Assembly: GCA_026745465.1 (NCBI GenBank)
Contig: JACYXH010000429.1
Span: forward strand, 2,978,889 to 3,042,888
Source of the DNA: Lota lota
Taxonomy: Eukaryota; Chordata; Actinopteri; Gadiformes; Lotidae
DNA length: 64,000 bases
Reading direction: 5' to 3'
A program made the translations under genes and the position numbers. Positions 1-21,785 of this stretch are shown here, in pieces (the stretch's first letter is position 1; each line of letters starts with the position of its first letter). The notes under the pieces are model-generated. The model was not told the origin of the DNA. It saw nothing but the letters and a program-made list of their open reading frames with translations, and searched no databases.

Positions 1-1382
1 AAGATGCTTAACTCCTAACTGTTTCTTACTGTCCTGCATCTTTCTGAATTTATTGAAGGTCAATTTGGGTAAAAGCCTCCTAGCTTTCACTTGTTAAAAC
101 CAGGAAATCTTGACATGGCCAGCAAACATAGGCCACCCAGCTTTGTGTTAGCACTGATAGGGGCAGTGATGGACAGCGAAGAAATAATACCTTGAACACA
201 CAATGAAGTTGAGCAAACATTTCTGAGAACTGTTGGCAGGCAGTGCAGTCAAGTTCATATTTATTTTTTATCTAAAATCTTTGTTTGTGATGTAAAACTG
301 GCAGACACAAACAGATATTCAATATAAGTACACATGATAAAAAATGGGGAATGGACTGGGAATATATACAACCAATACAATTAGTTGTTAGCTTGGTTTA
401 TATTTTCAGAAAAAATGGCATATCACAGGTGGTACTCTTAAGTATACGGTCGTAAAGCTATAAAAATATTTCCTACATATACAATTCATATTATAAACGT
501 AAAACACCAAGGATACCGGAATTCTTGATTTAAAAAAAACAAAAACAAAAATTCACAATAAATGTAGGCTACTGTCTTACTTTGCTTGTTATTGATTTAT
601 TTTTGTACTGTGCTCTTTGTTTAGGAGCTCTGAGGACAGCAATAGACATAGACACAGCTTGATCTAATTATGAAGAGGCGCATAGGACTGTCCGAGCTAC
701 TCAGGAGCGGGATTAGTCTTGACAGGCCCCAAAGTGCTTTTGTTATGGCAGGCAAAATGAAGGTCACTCCATGTGGATTCCTCTTTACTACTTTAAGGAC
801 TACACGCTGAATCACGGATGGATTACACTATTAAAATTGATTTTCATTTTCTCTTTTTTCTAAATATACCATGGCAACTTCCACAGTTGCCTCCCCACCC
901 CTGTTGGCTTGGCTGCCCCAGGATCATTGCTAATAATATTTTAGATGCAATCACTGGAAGCCATTATCGAACATAATTTTCAGCCCGGCCTCAGAGAGAA
1001 CTTGTAATTAGGGACATGGTTTTGCCGGTGAAAGAAATGTGACAGCTATTTAATTAATTGCGTTTCCTGGCGCTGTGGTCTTTTGAATGTATAGAAAGGC
1101 ACCAGTGGGAATAACATTCCCAATATACACTCTCACTGTATATAGCAATGTGCGCGCACACACACACACATTTTTAAGAGTAAAAGAAAATTAGTTCGTT
1201 TTTCCATTAAAAGTAAGCCTCGGCTGGGAAAAAAGAGAGAGTGCATCTCTCGCTGCATATACTGTATCGGGGTGAATTATTTATGAAGCTTTATTGATAC
1301 AAATGAGTTGCATTCAATGCGAGATAGCCTCTACCACCTCTAACATCTCCATGGCAGCAGGATAATGCTTGGGCTGAAACAG

Positions 1383-1386
<4 letters not shown>

Positions 1387-1473
<87 letters not shown>
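1387..1473. repeat. (AG)n microsatellite
   Basis: Uninterrupted AG dinucleotide tract of 87 bases. The serine/leucine-rich reading frames across it are artefacts of the repeat. Confidence 0.98.
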
Positions 1474-1477
<4 letters not shown>

Positions 1478-1628
1478 CTTCCATCAGTGAGCAGATCATC
1501 AGTGAGCAGATCATCATGTGAGCGGTTCTCCGCACCGTTGTAATGTTAGAAAATCCCTCACACAGACAGAACAGTGCATGGGAGTGAGGAGATGCAAGTG
1601 CATAGGAATATGTGTTATAAATAATGCA

Positions 1629-1682
1629 TCTCTCTCTCTTGCTCTCTCACTCTCTCTCTTGCTCTCACTCTCTCTCTCTCTC
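1629..1682. repeat. Imperfect (CT)n tract
   Basis: CT-rich simple repeat interrupted by TTG and CA steps. It lies 156 bases from the AG tract. Confidence 0.9.
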
Positions 1683-1981
1683 AATGTGTAGAATGCCTCC
1701 ACGTATGGAACACCTGCAGATATCTCCATTGCAACCATCGTGTCTTCAGATGCATGTTTGTCTCACAGAATATATATGTATATACATGCATGTTTCTACC
1801 ATTTTCAATACTAAATCAATACATTATTCAACATGGACAGGATGAGTGAAACACACAGTGTGTTTGCTAATAAACTAGATGGAAGGGTTTAAAGTGACAT
1901 TTGATGGGGCGGGGGGCACCTATAGATCAACTCTATAGTGCACCTGCATGACAACAGAGAGGGAACGACAATGCCTCTTCA

Positions 1982-1991
1982 CCCCCCCCCC

Positions 1992-2022
<31 letters not shown>

Positions 2023-2026
2023 ACAC
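1982..2026. repeat. Poly-C followed by (AC)n
   Basis: A run of about 27 C residues followed directly by nine AC units. The length of such a homopolymer is often uncertain in assemblies. Confidence 0.95.
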
Positions 2027-2328
2027 GCCATGTGCCCACCCTCCACTACATAACAAAGTTGGCAGCATAAGTCAAGCCGTGAAAATGTCCTCAATTACAC
2101 CACAGCGGTGAAGATAGAAGCCCTGATGGATCGGTAGAGGAGCGCTGGCAGGCCAACGGCACGGAGCCCTACGGATTAACCCCTGCGGTGAGGTGTATGT
2201 GTGTGTCTGTGTGTGTGAGAAGAAGAAACAGGAGCGTGGATCACAATGGTGAACAAGATGCAAACTAGCTTTGTATCCACATGATCTGGATTGGATCATC
2301 AGTCAAACATGGGAGTGGGGTGTGTGCA

Positions 2329-2329
2329 T

Positions 2330-2374
<45 letters not shown>
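2329..2374. repeat. (TG)n followed by poly-G
   Basis: A short TG repeat runs into about 31 G residues. It is the mirror composition of the poly-C/AC tract about 300 bases upstream. Confidence 0.95.
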
Positions 2375-2375
<1 letters not shown>

Positions 2376-3207
2376 CTTTCCGCACTACTAGATGTGTGTG
2401 TGACAGTAGTGTGTGACTGCAAGTGATAAATTGTTTCCATAAGGACAATCTCTCTGTGACAACTCTGATGAGGTTTAGGGTTGAAATGCACAACCCTTGG
2501 CATTTATGTTTAAAAATCGGGTTAGGGTTTTGTGTTATTGCTGCATCGCATTTAAAATCGATATAGACTGAGTGGTTAGTGTTACGAATTAACCGCAGGG
2601 TAAGTCCGATACCTTTTACTAGTCCTGGGTGTCGTGACGAAAGAGATAGGGATAGGACAACGAAAGAGCGCTGGGGAAGCGTATGGTGGAGAACGCTACT
2701 CACCAGGCCTCGGGTTGTTCAGGTCGCTTCCCACTTCCAGGTCAACCTGGGCCAGGCATTAGGACTTTAGATGTAAGACCATCAGAAATGCTATATTTAT
2801 ATATTAATTCACCCTCTAAAGGGCACCTCCGAAGTGGTAAGAATAGTCAACATATTTGATCATAAAAAAAACATCAAAATAATGCTGTCTTCATTTACCC
2901 TATACGATAAGGCCAATAAAAAACAAAGAAGCTGTGGTTGCCGTATATTTCGGTAATATGTAGCCCATAGTCCTCTATGTGTGTCATTAATTCCAAGCGG
3001 TAGGATTGCGATCTCTCCAAATCGAAATACCGAATTTGGCGCGTTTAGTGATTATTCTACGTCATCAGACGTAGAAATAAGGAGCGTCTGGATTTAAGTG
3101 GACAATGTCGGAGTCGCTCCTCCAGTGGGCGGGTATTGTTTTTTAATCGGACATGTTTTTGGTATGTCCTTCCTCGTTCACTGTGCACGTTGCCCTCAGA
3201 TCGTACA

Positions 3208-6200
3208 ATGCGGTGTATAGGCCTTTTTTTGTTTACACTTTCAATTCATGTTGTTAAAGCGCTTAACAATGGCCTCGCGCTGAAACCCATTATGGGCTGG
3301 TTACACTGGATGAGATTTATGTGTAACGTCGACTGCGACGCGGATCCCGATAATTGCATCAGGTAAGTCGGATCTCTCAAGGCAGTGTCCGTGTTCTCAT
3401 TCCAAACATTAACGACCCAGCGCACCGTGTAATTGACTGAAAAACGCAGAAACACTGTAGCTGACCGCCCAATACGGTACAATAATGAATGTGCCGACTA
3501 GTTGCGTTTTACGAAACCGACCATGACCTTTCGTACAAAATCTATGCATTTGTTAAGTAGGAGTAGTAGCCCTTTCGCTCTCAGTCCATCTCCCCTTGTG
3601 CTGGCAGTGAACGGTTGTTCATGCAGATGGCAGATGTGATGGTGAAGGAGGGCTGGAGAGACGCTGGATACGAATACGTCTGCATTGACGACTGCTGGTC
3701 TTCCCATCATCGTGATGCCTCTGGTCGGCTGCAGGCGGACCCCAAAAGGTTTCCAGGGGGCATCAAGAAGCTGGCTGACTATGTGAGCTGCCTGTTTTAC
3801 ATTATTCATTATTAACTGCAGGTATATTATTCATTATTAACCGCGGTTTCACGTAAAATATGCTACATTGGTTGTATTTATACACAACAGCTCAAACATG
3901 TAAACCACTTTGCTTGAGTATAGGGCCACCTTTTGTAACTAAGGAGCGTTCTATAAATCGCCCCAAAATCGATGACATTTGTAAGGGTTATATTCTCCTA
4001 ACGCAAACAGCGTTAAAGATTTCCATACAGGTGCCGTTCACTCAGAAACAAGTCGATCAAGTTTCGGGTGTGCTAGGCTGTTCCTGGTAGACAAACGCAC
4101 AACGTTTTTTCCGGTGTTACGGCGCCATCTAGGGGTACGGGTATATTACTACAACATCCCAAAGTTTTCTTAGAAGTCAGTTCCTCTTATCAATAAAAGT
4201 AATAATTTACCTAAGTACATGCTATCTATACAAAATATATAAAGTACAATACTAAACAAACCTACATCTGTCTTGATAGCCTAGTCGCTAGTTTCTTCAA
4301 CTCCCAGGTCAAGTACAATCCAGTATGACTTGTGTTCAGAAGCCCTAAAAGGCTTCCCATTAGCTTTGTGTGGAGAGTCAAACAAGCTAGCCACAAGGCT
4401 ATCAAGAGAGTTATAGGTATGTTTAGTATTGTATTTAATACTTTCTTATCTACCATGAACATTTTGGAAAAAGGCCACTACATGTATGTACCTCCTAGTT
4501 AATCTTAAATTTATAAATAACATAATATATATCATTCAGGTCCACTCTAAAGGTCTGAAGCTCGGCATTTACAGCGATGTTGGAGCGGAGACCTGTGCAG
4601 GCTACCCTGGAAGCCTGGGTTACAACAAGAAGGACGCTCAGACCTTTGCAGACTGGGGTGTGGATCTGCTCAAATTCGATGGCTGCAACATGAAGTGGAC
4701 TCTACTCGCAGAAGGTCAGGTTGTTTGGACGCAGAAGTATGCATCTACATTGTTTATCTTTTGACAGCTACGCATCATCAAACACTGACGACCACTTTTT
4801 TAAATGAACATTTTACCATGTGGAGTCGATGTAACGTTTGCTCACAAATTACATAACTTGTAAGCTGCTTTTGAAAAAAGTAGCTGATTGGAGAATGGTG
4901 TGAACAGTGGCACTAATTTAGAACTGTTTCAATAGGATTAGTTTCCCCGGCTTGGACAACTTCATTGTAGTGCAGGTGACCCGCAGATTCAGTATTGTAT
5001 CATACACTGAAACCCAGTCTGCTTTGCTGCTCAAGGTTACATGAACATGTCCAAAGCCCTCAACGCCACTGGAAGCAGGATTGTTTACTCCTGCGAGTGG
5101 CCCTTATATGAATGGGATTTCCAAAAGGTGAGGAAGACTTTAGATGTGACCCAACACACAAATAATCAAGTTTCTGTTCCATTTACACCAGAGCACATAC
5201 CACACTGCATACATCAGATCAGTAAGTGAATGTGTGCAGTACTCACTCTTAACAGTGACTATGCTTTCCAGCCTAACTACACGGCCATCCGTGAGACGTG
5301 TAACCAGTGGCGTAACTACGCTGACGTCTACGACTCCTGGAATAGCGTCAAGTCCATCGCTGAGTGGACGGCCTTGCACCAGGACTTCGTGGTTCCGTCG
5401 GCCGGGCCGGGGGGCTGGAATGACCCTGATATGGTAGAGTTGTGTAGGAACTGAGGTTCCGTGCAGACTGCATGCCAACCACCACTACAACATGGACACT
5501 GTGCAAGACTGTTGATCGTGTACACAGTGAAGTATTTTTTAAAAAGTCTACATTAATCACAAACATAACATCAATCTTAAATTGTTAGATGAAAAACTGC
5601 TGAAATTCTTTGATTCAAATTCAGCCTTTCCAGATATCTTGCACAGTGGTTAAACATGATAGAGCATTTAACGTTGCATATGTTAAACTAAATTGAACAT
5701 ACATTTCCCATATGAACGAATCCTCAAATATATCTTAATACACAACATAACCCGATACATCTTTCCTGTTCGTTCAGCTGGTGATTGGAAACTTTGGTCT
5801 GAGTCATGACCAGCAGGAGTCACAGATGGCGCTGTGGGCCCTGATGGCTGCTCCTCTCATCATGTCCAATGATCTGAGGAGCATGTGTCAGCGTTCCAAG
5901 GCCCTGCTGCAGAACAGACGCGTCATAGACATCAACCAAGACCCACTGGGCAGGCAGGGGTACCGCACAGCCACGGTAGGCTTATCGGGTCTCTGGATTA
6001 AGTAGCAAGGCGGTAAAACATTAACTTAAGAACAACCTCTGCCTGGTTAAACAGATTTAAAATGGGGTATTCTTACACTGTTTATTCGCTTATAAAATGG
6101 TGCACTCTTAACTCATCAATACTGCTTTGAGTTTTACAAAAGTTTATTTAACTGAGTTTTTCCTTCAACAGTTGGGTTCGTTCGAGGTGTGGGAGAGGCC

Positions 6201-6435
6201 TCTTTCGAACAACTTCCTGGCTATAGCCGTGCGGAACATGCAAGAGATAGGAGGGCCACAGAAGCTGCCCATCATGAAAGTGCCCGGGTGGAGGATGTGT
6301 GATTCTCTGTGCAACGTCACACAGATCCTGCCTCAATACAAGGAGCTGGGTGTCCAGAGGCAACAGACTAATCTGGCCATCACTGTGAATCCATCAGGCG
6401 TAGCTCTGTTGACAATTCAGCCCATATTGGACTAG
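3208..6435 (+). CDS. gla: Alpha-galactosidase A, lysosomal
   Basis: Lysosomal GH27 glycosidase that removes terminal alpha-galactose from glycosphingolipids such as Gb3. Seven exons join in phase: 3208-3362, 3608-3782, 4540-4714, 5036-5127, 5272-5433, 5778-5975 and 6172-6435 (TAG), giving 406 residues against 429 in human. I start at the ATG at 3208 because it opens a hydrophobic signal peptide ([13 protein letters not shown]...) ending before the mature LNNGLA motif, with A at -3. The upstream in-frame ATG at 3136 would add 24 residues that do not look like a signal. Visible motifs are [15 protein letters not shown], the nucleophile loop LLKFDGC, and GGWNDPDM. The substrate-recognition stretch YSCEWPLY has Glu and Leu where NAGA has Ser and Ala, which favours GLA. 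The acid/base Asp in YADV is kept. An ATTAAA near 6491 could serve polyadenylation. Confidence 0.97.
4241..4444. mobile_element. Foldback MITE-like inverted repeat in gla intron 2
   Basis: The first about 70 bases (from AAAGTACAATACTAAACA) are an imperfect reverse complement of the last about 70 (ending TTTAGTATTGTATTTAATAC and CTTTC). About 60 bases of spacer contain no ORF. The size and structure fit a non-autonomous DNA transposon, but I could not assign a superfamily or a clean target-site duplication. Confidence 0.65.
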
Positions 6436-6534
6436 TAAGCCATTTTTGGCAGAAGTTTTGTAACGCTCACAACCAGCTGAACTAACCTCCATTAAAGTCA
6501 ATTTAGGTTTTTACACGATCGTCTCAAGCGTATT

Positions 6535-6832
6535 TCTTACTTCTGGGTGTCCACATCTCAGACCCTCAACACCTGTACCCTGATCAAGAAGGGTCACCTA
6601 CGTCTCTTCTTCCGGAGACTAAAAGGTCTGATTTTGACGAACTTCTACCGCTGCACCATCCTTACCTACTGTGTCAGTATTGTATGGCAACTGCTCTGAC
6701 CAGAAAGCACTTAAAAGGGTGGTGAAAACTACCCTAGCCCATCACCGGTTCCTCAATCCCCTCCTTTGAGGCTGTGCAGAGCAAGTGATTTCTTTAAAGG
6801 GCGTGCCGCATTGTCAAGGACTCCACACAATG
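6535..6832 (+). mobile_element. Degraded non-LTR retrotransposon (LINE) ORF2 fragment
   Basis: Frames on the plus strand, broken by frameshifts, read like the C-terminal end of a fish LINE reverse transcriptase. In order they give FLGV-like, LIKKGHLRLFFRRLK, LTNFYRCTILTYCVSIVW, ALKRVVK and RACRIVKDS. This matches the family pattern of VKKAQQRLYFLRRLK, LxxFYRCTIES, ITVWY, LQRVVKTA and IIKDSSHP. It is a relic and encodes no intact protein. It lies in the gla-rpl36a interval. I see nothing else supportable in 6436-7281. Confidence 0.65.
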
Positions 6833-7281
6833 AAACGGTTGATTCTAATGATCAGCTCATTCAGGTCTGCTTTTTAAGTGAACTATGAGCTGATGCACCC
6901 ATTTGAACCAGTTTTTTTTATATACAAATCAGTGGCTGGGTCACCACTTGCCTTTCACCAAAGTGGATTTAGAAATTTCACTTTCAGTGGTTACTAGAAT
7001 TGAGAAACACTGACCACCCACATCATACATTTGCCTAATGTCCAGCCATAACATGTAGGGTCAAACAACAACACATTTTGTATCAGAAAATGTTAACGCC
7101 CCGCTGGCGAGCCAGTTTATTAAGCTGAGCCAAATAATCCCAGGATCAGAATTTAGTTAATGGCAGTAAAAATCAGATAATGTGCGCGTTTCTTACGTAT
7201 AAAGTGTGGGATCAATTTGAAATGTATGAAATGACATGTCCAGACCACTCGTAACAAAAACATCCGATTTTAGTTTCAAAA

Positions 7282-7287
7282 TTTATT
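7282..7287 (-). terminator. rpl36a: rpl36a polyadenylation signal AATAAA
   Basis: TTTATT on the plus strand is AATAAA on the minus strand. It lies about 35 bases past the rpl36a stop, consistent with the short 3' UTR of ribosomal-protein genes. Confidence 0.7.
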
Positions 7288-7321
7288 AACAGTGACCACT
7301 TCCACAAGACACAGCCACAGC

Positions 7322-9706
7322 TTAGAACTGGATGACCTGGCCCTGAAAAAGAGCAGAGAAAAAAAAAAAAGGTTAAAGGAGCAATTAAGAGCATGAGATC
7401 CACTAACATTTCAACAACCAAAACACAATTTACTCAGGACGGGTGATACCATGTTTAACTAAAGGAAACAAGTCATGAAAGCTGAATTTACCGATTATAT
7501 TCAGTATTTGATACAAATCAGATTGCATAATCAGCCAAATACAAAACAATGACAAACATATTAAGCAGTCATTAAAATATTTCAACGAGCCCAAAATATA
7601 CCAAAGGGCTAAGCTACTAATAACTGCTTGGTAATTTAATAAACATTAATTGAACAGGTTGCAATGTTTCTCCTTTGCTGCTTTGCAGTCACACAATAGC
7701 TCTTGCATGAGTTATTTGAAGAGTTAATAGCGCTAGTATTGAAAATCATCAAAACTATACACGATGGTCAAACCACCAATCCTACATTATATTGTAGTTA
7801 TTTTGCATGATTTTTTTAAAATCACATTAGGAAAAATAAGTTGATAAAAACCACGATTCCGTAGCTCCTTGGTAAAGCTCTTTCATAACCCTTGGTCTGA
7901 CAGGCCTTACATTCATGAGTCCATCTGCAGTTCACTCGGCAGAGACTGAATGGTTGATTCAGATTATGAATCAAATTATGGACACTGCAACAACTGCATA
8001 GACCATGCAGTCCCAACACTAGTCACAATTGTCAATGAGGATCAGTTATTTAATTTAATTGTGGATATAGATGTAGCCTATCCTTCTACTGACACAAAAT
8101 ATAAGCCATATTGTTGTGATCAGGCTTACCTTTCTCTTCTTGTCACCACCCAACTCAAAGTGCTTGCATCTCTTGATGGCCAGCATACGCTTTGATCTGC
8201 AGTTGGGCTCCACACACTCTAGCCTCAGCACAATCTTCTTTGTGGTCTTGGCCTGTTGACAAAAAAATTCACATAAGTATGAAGCACACAATATCACCAA
8301 TGGCACAAATCCTAAAAATATAAGTTACGAGTTTCTCTTATCGGTCATCATTGGATTAACTAACCTTTTTCCTGAAGATGGGCTTGGTCTGGCCACCATA
8401 GCCGCTCTGCTTTCGGTCATATCTCCTCTTACCTGCATGAGATTAAGAGAAATTAGAACCCTATGGGCAACTTCTCCATTTGAGGAGTTCAAGTCTCAAC
8501 ACTTAAGAATTTAAAGTCAAGGTGGGGTTTCAAGTTGTCATTTAACAAATTTGTTGGGCCATTTGTAAACGCAAGTGACTAAGGATGTTGTGAGCTCTTG
8601 GCAACTTTCAGTCAAGAAGTATGTTACGCTCAAACTACTTCAGAACACTGAAAATGTAAGACCTTGCAGAACGTTGCCCATACATGACAAATTTAGATTT
8701 TTCTGAAACCAAAAGGCACACCGAAACAGGATGACCCAAGCGGTCTAAAGATAGCGATATTGGCGAGTTTCTCTCCCTTTAATACAATCAAGACATTATT
8801 CATGATGGAGCACTTCTTAGAGGGAATGGCTGGGTACACCTTAAAACTTTTCCATTCCTGTTTATTTGGTCGCTAGTGACAATTAAGAAATTAAACCAGC
8901 ACGGCCAATCAGTCCTATACTTCATGCCACCATCCACAAATAGTTTGCCGACACTTATTCAGTCAAAACATACCCTGTGCATAGAGGGAATCCTTTCCCT
9001 TCTTGTACTGGCTAACTTTATGGGTCGAGTGCTTCTTGCACTTCTTGCAGTACGTCCTACGGGTCTTCGGGACGTTCACCTTCACAAACAGAACACAAGT
9101 TAACATGGGCCGTAAGACACATCAATAGTCCTCCAAACGTGACACACAATCAGCCGAACGTTATACGCAAATGGTAGGCAGTTCAGATAACTGCATTATT
9201 ATTTTTTTTAACAACATAGTTAAAAAATATGTTGCTATATTGAGCAGTTTGTTGAAATTGTACCCAACCCCGTAGTTATAAAAGATCCTATCAAGCTAGC
9301 TACTGCTAATCACTGGATAGCGATGGCGTCTGCTTGTAGCAACGAGCTAGCGTTAACGCGAGTGTTTATGGCCAACAAAATAATTTAAACGGATGGATTA
9401 AAATGGTACGACTTATTGAGAGCCACATTATGCCACAACCGAAAAACAAGTGTTTATCATATAGAATATGCTTTGATAACACAGGAATGGTTAAGGCCTG
9501 GCACTGTGGCAATTCAGGAACGACTATTGATAGAGCAAGAGCGATTATACATCTAATAATGTAAATATCGAAGAAATGACCTCCCGAATTGGTGTACTAA
9601 AGAAAACACGACAAGTGTAAATGAATAGCAAGAAAGTAAATGCATTATTAGCAGTAGGATTGCGGTAGATTTGAAAAAGTATTTGTGAGGACAGATTCCA
9701 TACCAT
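7322..9706 (-). CDS. rpl36a: 60S ribosomal protein eL42 (RPL36A)
   Basis: Structural protein of the large ribosomal subunit near the E site. Five coding exons on the minus strand join in phase to 106 residues, the human length: 9706-9704 (ATG only), 9079-8974, 8432-8365, 8252-8130 and 7342-7322 (TAA). Exon 1 carries only the initiator codon, a layout common in ribosomal-protein genes. The product begins [14 protein letters not shown] and ends GQVIQF. The zinc-binding cysteines CKKC and CVEPNC are present. Compared with human RPL36A there are small changes in the [10 protein letters not shown] region. It is transcribed opposite to both gla and btk, as in human Xq22. Confidence 0.97.
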
Positions 9707-9722
9707 CGCTGCAACCCGATGC

Positions 9723-9753
9723 GGAGGAAAAGAGAGATTCGTGACCCGGAAGT
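9723..9753 (-). promoter_or_regulatory. rpl36a: rpl36a 5' TOP tract and ETS-type promoter site
   Basis: On the minus strand the pyrimidine run CTCTCTTTTCCTCC (9736-9723) lies just upstream of the initiator exon. It fits a 5' terminal oligopyrimidine tract, the mTOR-dependent translation signal of ribosomal-protein mRNAs. Immediately upstream, CCGGAAGT (plus strand, about 9746-9753) is an ETS/GABP-type core. The exact transcription start is not visible. Confidence 0.6.
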
Positions 9754-19284
<9,531 letters not shown>

Positions 19285-19292
19285 TCCTACAG

Positions 19293-19396
<104 letters not shown>

Positions 19397-19684
19397 ACAG
19401 ACACAATACATTTTAACCCCATCACCATCCACACAGCGTCACAATGTTAATATAGATGGAAAATGTTAGGATGTTACTATGGTTACTAATACAAGAAAAG
19501 GGTCAAAAAGTTTGACAGGTGTGGGCTAGGTTATAGGTTATGCTTCTTTCTTCCTCGTCAATTAGCTAATTTTTTTTAAATAATTATAATAATAAAGTGC
19601 CCTATATTAGTATATATTCTGTCCTTCTTCGATTGACTTCGAATTAGCTAGTTGTATTGTTTTATTATTTGCCTGAGAGATTTG

Positions 19685-19690
19685 AATAAA
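19685..19690 (+). terminator. btk: Probable btk polyadenylation signal AATAAA
   Basis: AATAAA about 400 bases past the btk stop. Another AATAAA occurs near 19591. The rest of 19285-20225 holds an (AG)n tract at 19811-19842 and nothing else recognisable. Confidence 0.5.
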
Positions 19691-19808
19691 ATGTGTTTTT
19701 GAGTAATCTTAGTAATGTTGAAGGGCATACTGGAAATTCTGGGGGTTGAGAAGTTAAAAAGATTGGACAATAGAGAAGAGTGGAATTTTAGGAAGAGGAA
19801 AGAAAGTA

Positions 19809-19844
<36 letters not shown>

Positions 19845-20225
19845 AAAGGAGAGGAGAGAAAGAGAGAGAAAGAGGAAGGTAACTAAAACGATGACTGAAA
19901 TGAAGCCCTGTATTGATACAGGGCTGTAATGTGCAGAGTCCTTCCTAAGAGTTACCAGTAGGCTTAAATGTTGACTATTAATGCCATCTGAATACAACAT
20001 TACACGTTTGGGGAAATTAAGGACTAATATCTGTGCATTTGAAAGAAGATAGGTTACTTCTTAACATGAATGTATCTATCTAAACGCGCATGTTACACGC
20101 AAAATTATAAATCAGCGAAAAGAAAACGGACAGGCGTGCCATAAAACACGACAAACGATACAGAAATAACTAGAGCCATTTAGAGAGAAATCTCTTAATA
20201 GTTCTGGAAATAACTATTAAAAGAT

Positions 20226-20376
20226 TGACGTCACATACAACCTGCACTGTGATTGGTGCATTCTCTTCCTGTTTCCTGTCGGCTATCTGGTGGGTCCCTA
20301 GTCGCTACACGTGAAGGTCAGAAGCTGTACACTTTGAGGTACTATTGTCAATCAAGGAGGGGTTCGTGTTGAGAAG
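20226..20376 (+). promoter_or_regulatory. timm8a: timm8a promoter region
   Basis: The 150 bases before the start codon contain a perfect CRE TGACGTCA (20226-20233), an inverted CCAAT box GATTGG (20251-20256) and CTTCCTGTTTCCTG ETS-like cores. That combination is common in housekeeping mitochondrial genes. No TATA box is visible near the expected start. Confidence 0.5.
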
Positions 20377-21271
20377 ATGGCGGGACAAGGAGCCACAGCC
20401 GACCCTCAGCTTCAGCAGTTCATCGAAGTTGAATCTCAAAAGCAAAGATTTCAGCAGCTAGTGCATCAGATGACTGAAGTATGCTGGGTAAGACGCACAC
20501 ACACGTCTTTTCTCCTGCTAGGCTACCTAACGTTAACAGTAGTTTACAGCTTTACGTTCATTATTGCTGTAATTTGACCATGCATAATAAGTGACCCGCA
20601 TTTAATGTGTACAAGCGTTTACAAATTGGCATCGTAACCGATCTTCAATCTGGTTCACCATAGCAAGACTTTGATGAATGGATTCAGGCCAGCTGATAGT
20701 ACAGTAACTTACTAGCCGCAAGGTACTAGGACGTTCTCAGGAGTGCCCTTTTCATTAAAATATAAGTCTTTTCTTATTGTATTTAAGGGTGATAAACTCA
20801 CCAATATTGCACCTCTACGGACAGCTTGGGCCATCCCCTTTGTATCGGCATGCCTTTGGTTTCACAAAAATAAACGTTTGTCATGTATTTCAAACTGCCA
20901 ATAAGCCTGTAAAGCGTTCAATCACTTCAAATAACTCACATTGAAAGATGTAATGATTCAGACAACGCTTTGTCCGAAAGTTTCATACTAAAGCTTACGA
21001 AGATGACAACGCACCTTGTCATTACATCAGTTTGTATTGTTGTACTTTGTGTCAACCTCTTAACTATTGTACTCATTATGTAGCCTGACTCTTGCTATTT
21101 TTTTTATAGGATAAATGCATGGATAAACCCGGTCCTAAGCTGGACTCCAGGACGGGAAGCTGCTTTGTGAACTGTGTAGAGAGATTCATAGACACGAGCC
21201 AATTTATCCTGAATAGGCTTGAACAAACGCAGAGGAGTAGAGGTTCATTCTCAGAATCTATGTCGGACTAA
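20377..21271 (+). CDS. timm8a: Mitochondrial import inner membrane translocase subunit Tim8 A
   Basis: Small TIM chaperone that works with Tim13 in the intermembrane space, guiding hydrophobic precursors to the inner membrane. Its human orthologue is the deafness-dystonia gene. Two exons, 20377-20487 and 21110-21271 (TAA), encode 90 residues (human 97). The twin CX3C motif is complete, CWDKC and CFVNC, and the first pair spans the intron. The protein contains [37 protein letters not shown] and a terminal SESMSD, which fits TIMM8A rather than TIMM8B. The N-terminus is shorter than human by the serine-rich stretch. It lies about 1.1 kb downstream of btk in the same orientation, as in mammals. 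Confidence 0.95.
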
Positions 21272-21361
21272 ATACTGTCCTGTAGAAGGACGGACAAAAC
21301 GGATGCATACGACTTTTGATCCTTCCACCTCCGTACGGACTAACATGAGAACCGTCCCAGC

Positions 21362-21785
21362 AATAAAACATGTTACGTTTGATACAAGTGCCTCAAGCAA
21401 ACGCACGTATCTGGTCATCAGGAGTTGTAGGCATGCCCAGCGTTGCTTTTTCCCCCTTCAATGGGTAATGTGCGTGTTTGTGGACTCTGAACGGCTTCAA
21501 TGTTGCCATTTGCTAGAAAACGTTTCATGTTATTCTTTACAGCAGCAGGGTTTTAAACTTGATTTGACGTCCCCACCTCTTTTGGCATGTAAACCAGCAT
21601 TGCATAAACATTTGAATCTAGTTGATGAGTGGGGAAGCCTATATGATGTCGGGAACATTAGGTTTACCATACTGTTCTACAAATAATCCACATTACTGCT
21701 GTTTTGGTCCAAGTGAGTGTTATCAGTCTTTATTGATAACATACATGATATATCGTTAATAATGTAAATGTACATATGCAATAAA
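21362..21785 (+). terminator. timm8a: timm8a 3' UTR polyadenylation signals
   Basis: AATAAA occurs at 21362-21367 and again at 21780-21785. Use of the distal site would carry the timm8a transcript past an opposite-strand AATAAA (plus-strand TTTATT, 21729-21734) that could end nipa2. The region 21272-22297 has no recognisable gene. A 155-codon frame at 21219-21686 looks like chance overlap with the 3' UTR. Confidence 0.45.

Larger units (their letters stand above)
1..3207. other. Non-coding region upstream of gla
   Basis: No open reading frame here looks like a real gene. The short ORFs lie on simple repeats or have no recognisable family and no convincing splice context. The stretch is AT-rich to about 1300 and then rich in microsatellites to about 2400. 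The last 150 bases before gla contain a TACGTCA CRE-like half-site near 3058-3064 and presumably the gla promoter. I see nothing else that can be supported. Confidence 0.6.

Noticed and set aside
8253-8364. Possible C/D-box snoRNA in an rpl36a intron (ATGATGA on the minus strand)
   Set aside because: No CUGA D box or terminal stem is present at the expected distance in the 112-base intron.
21219-21686. 155-codon plus-strand ORF
   Set aside because: It overlaps the end of timm8a exon 2 in another frame and runs into the 3' UTR. No recognisable domain and no start context support it.
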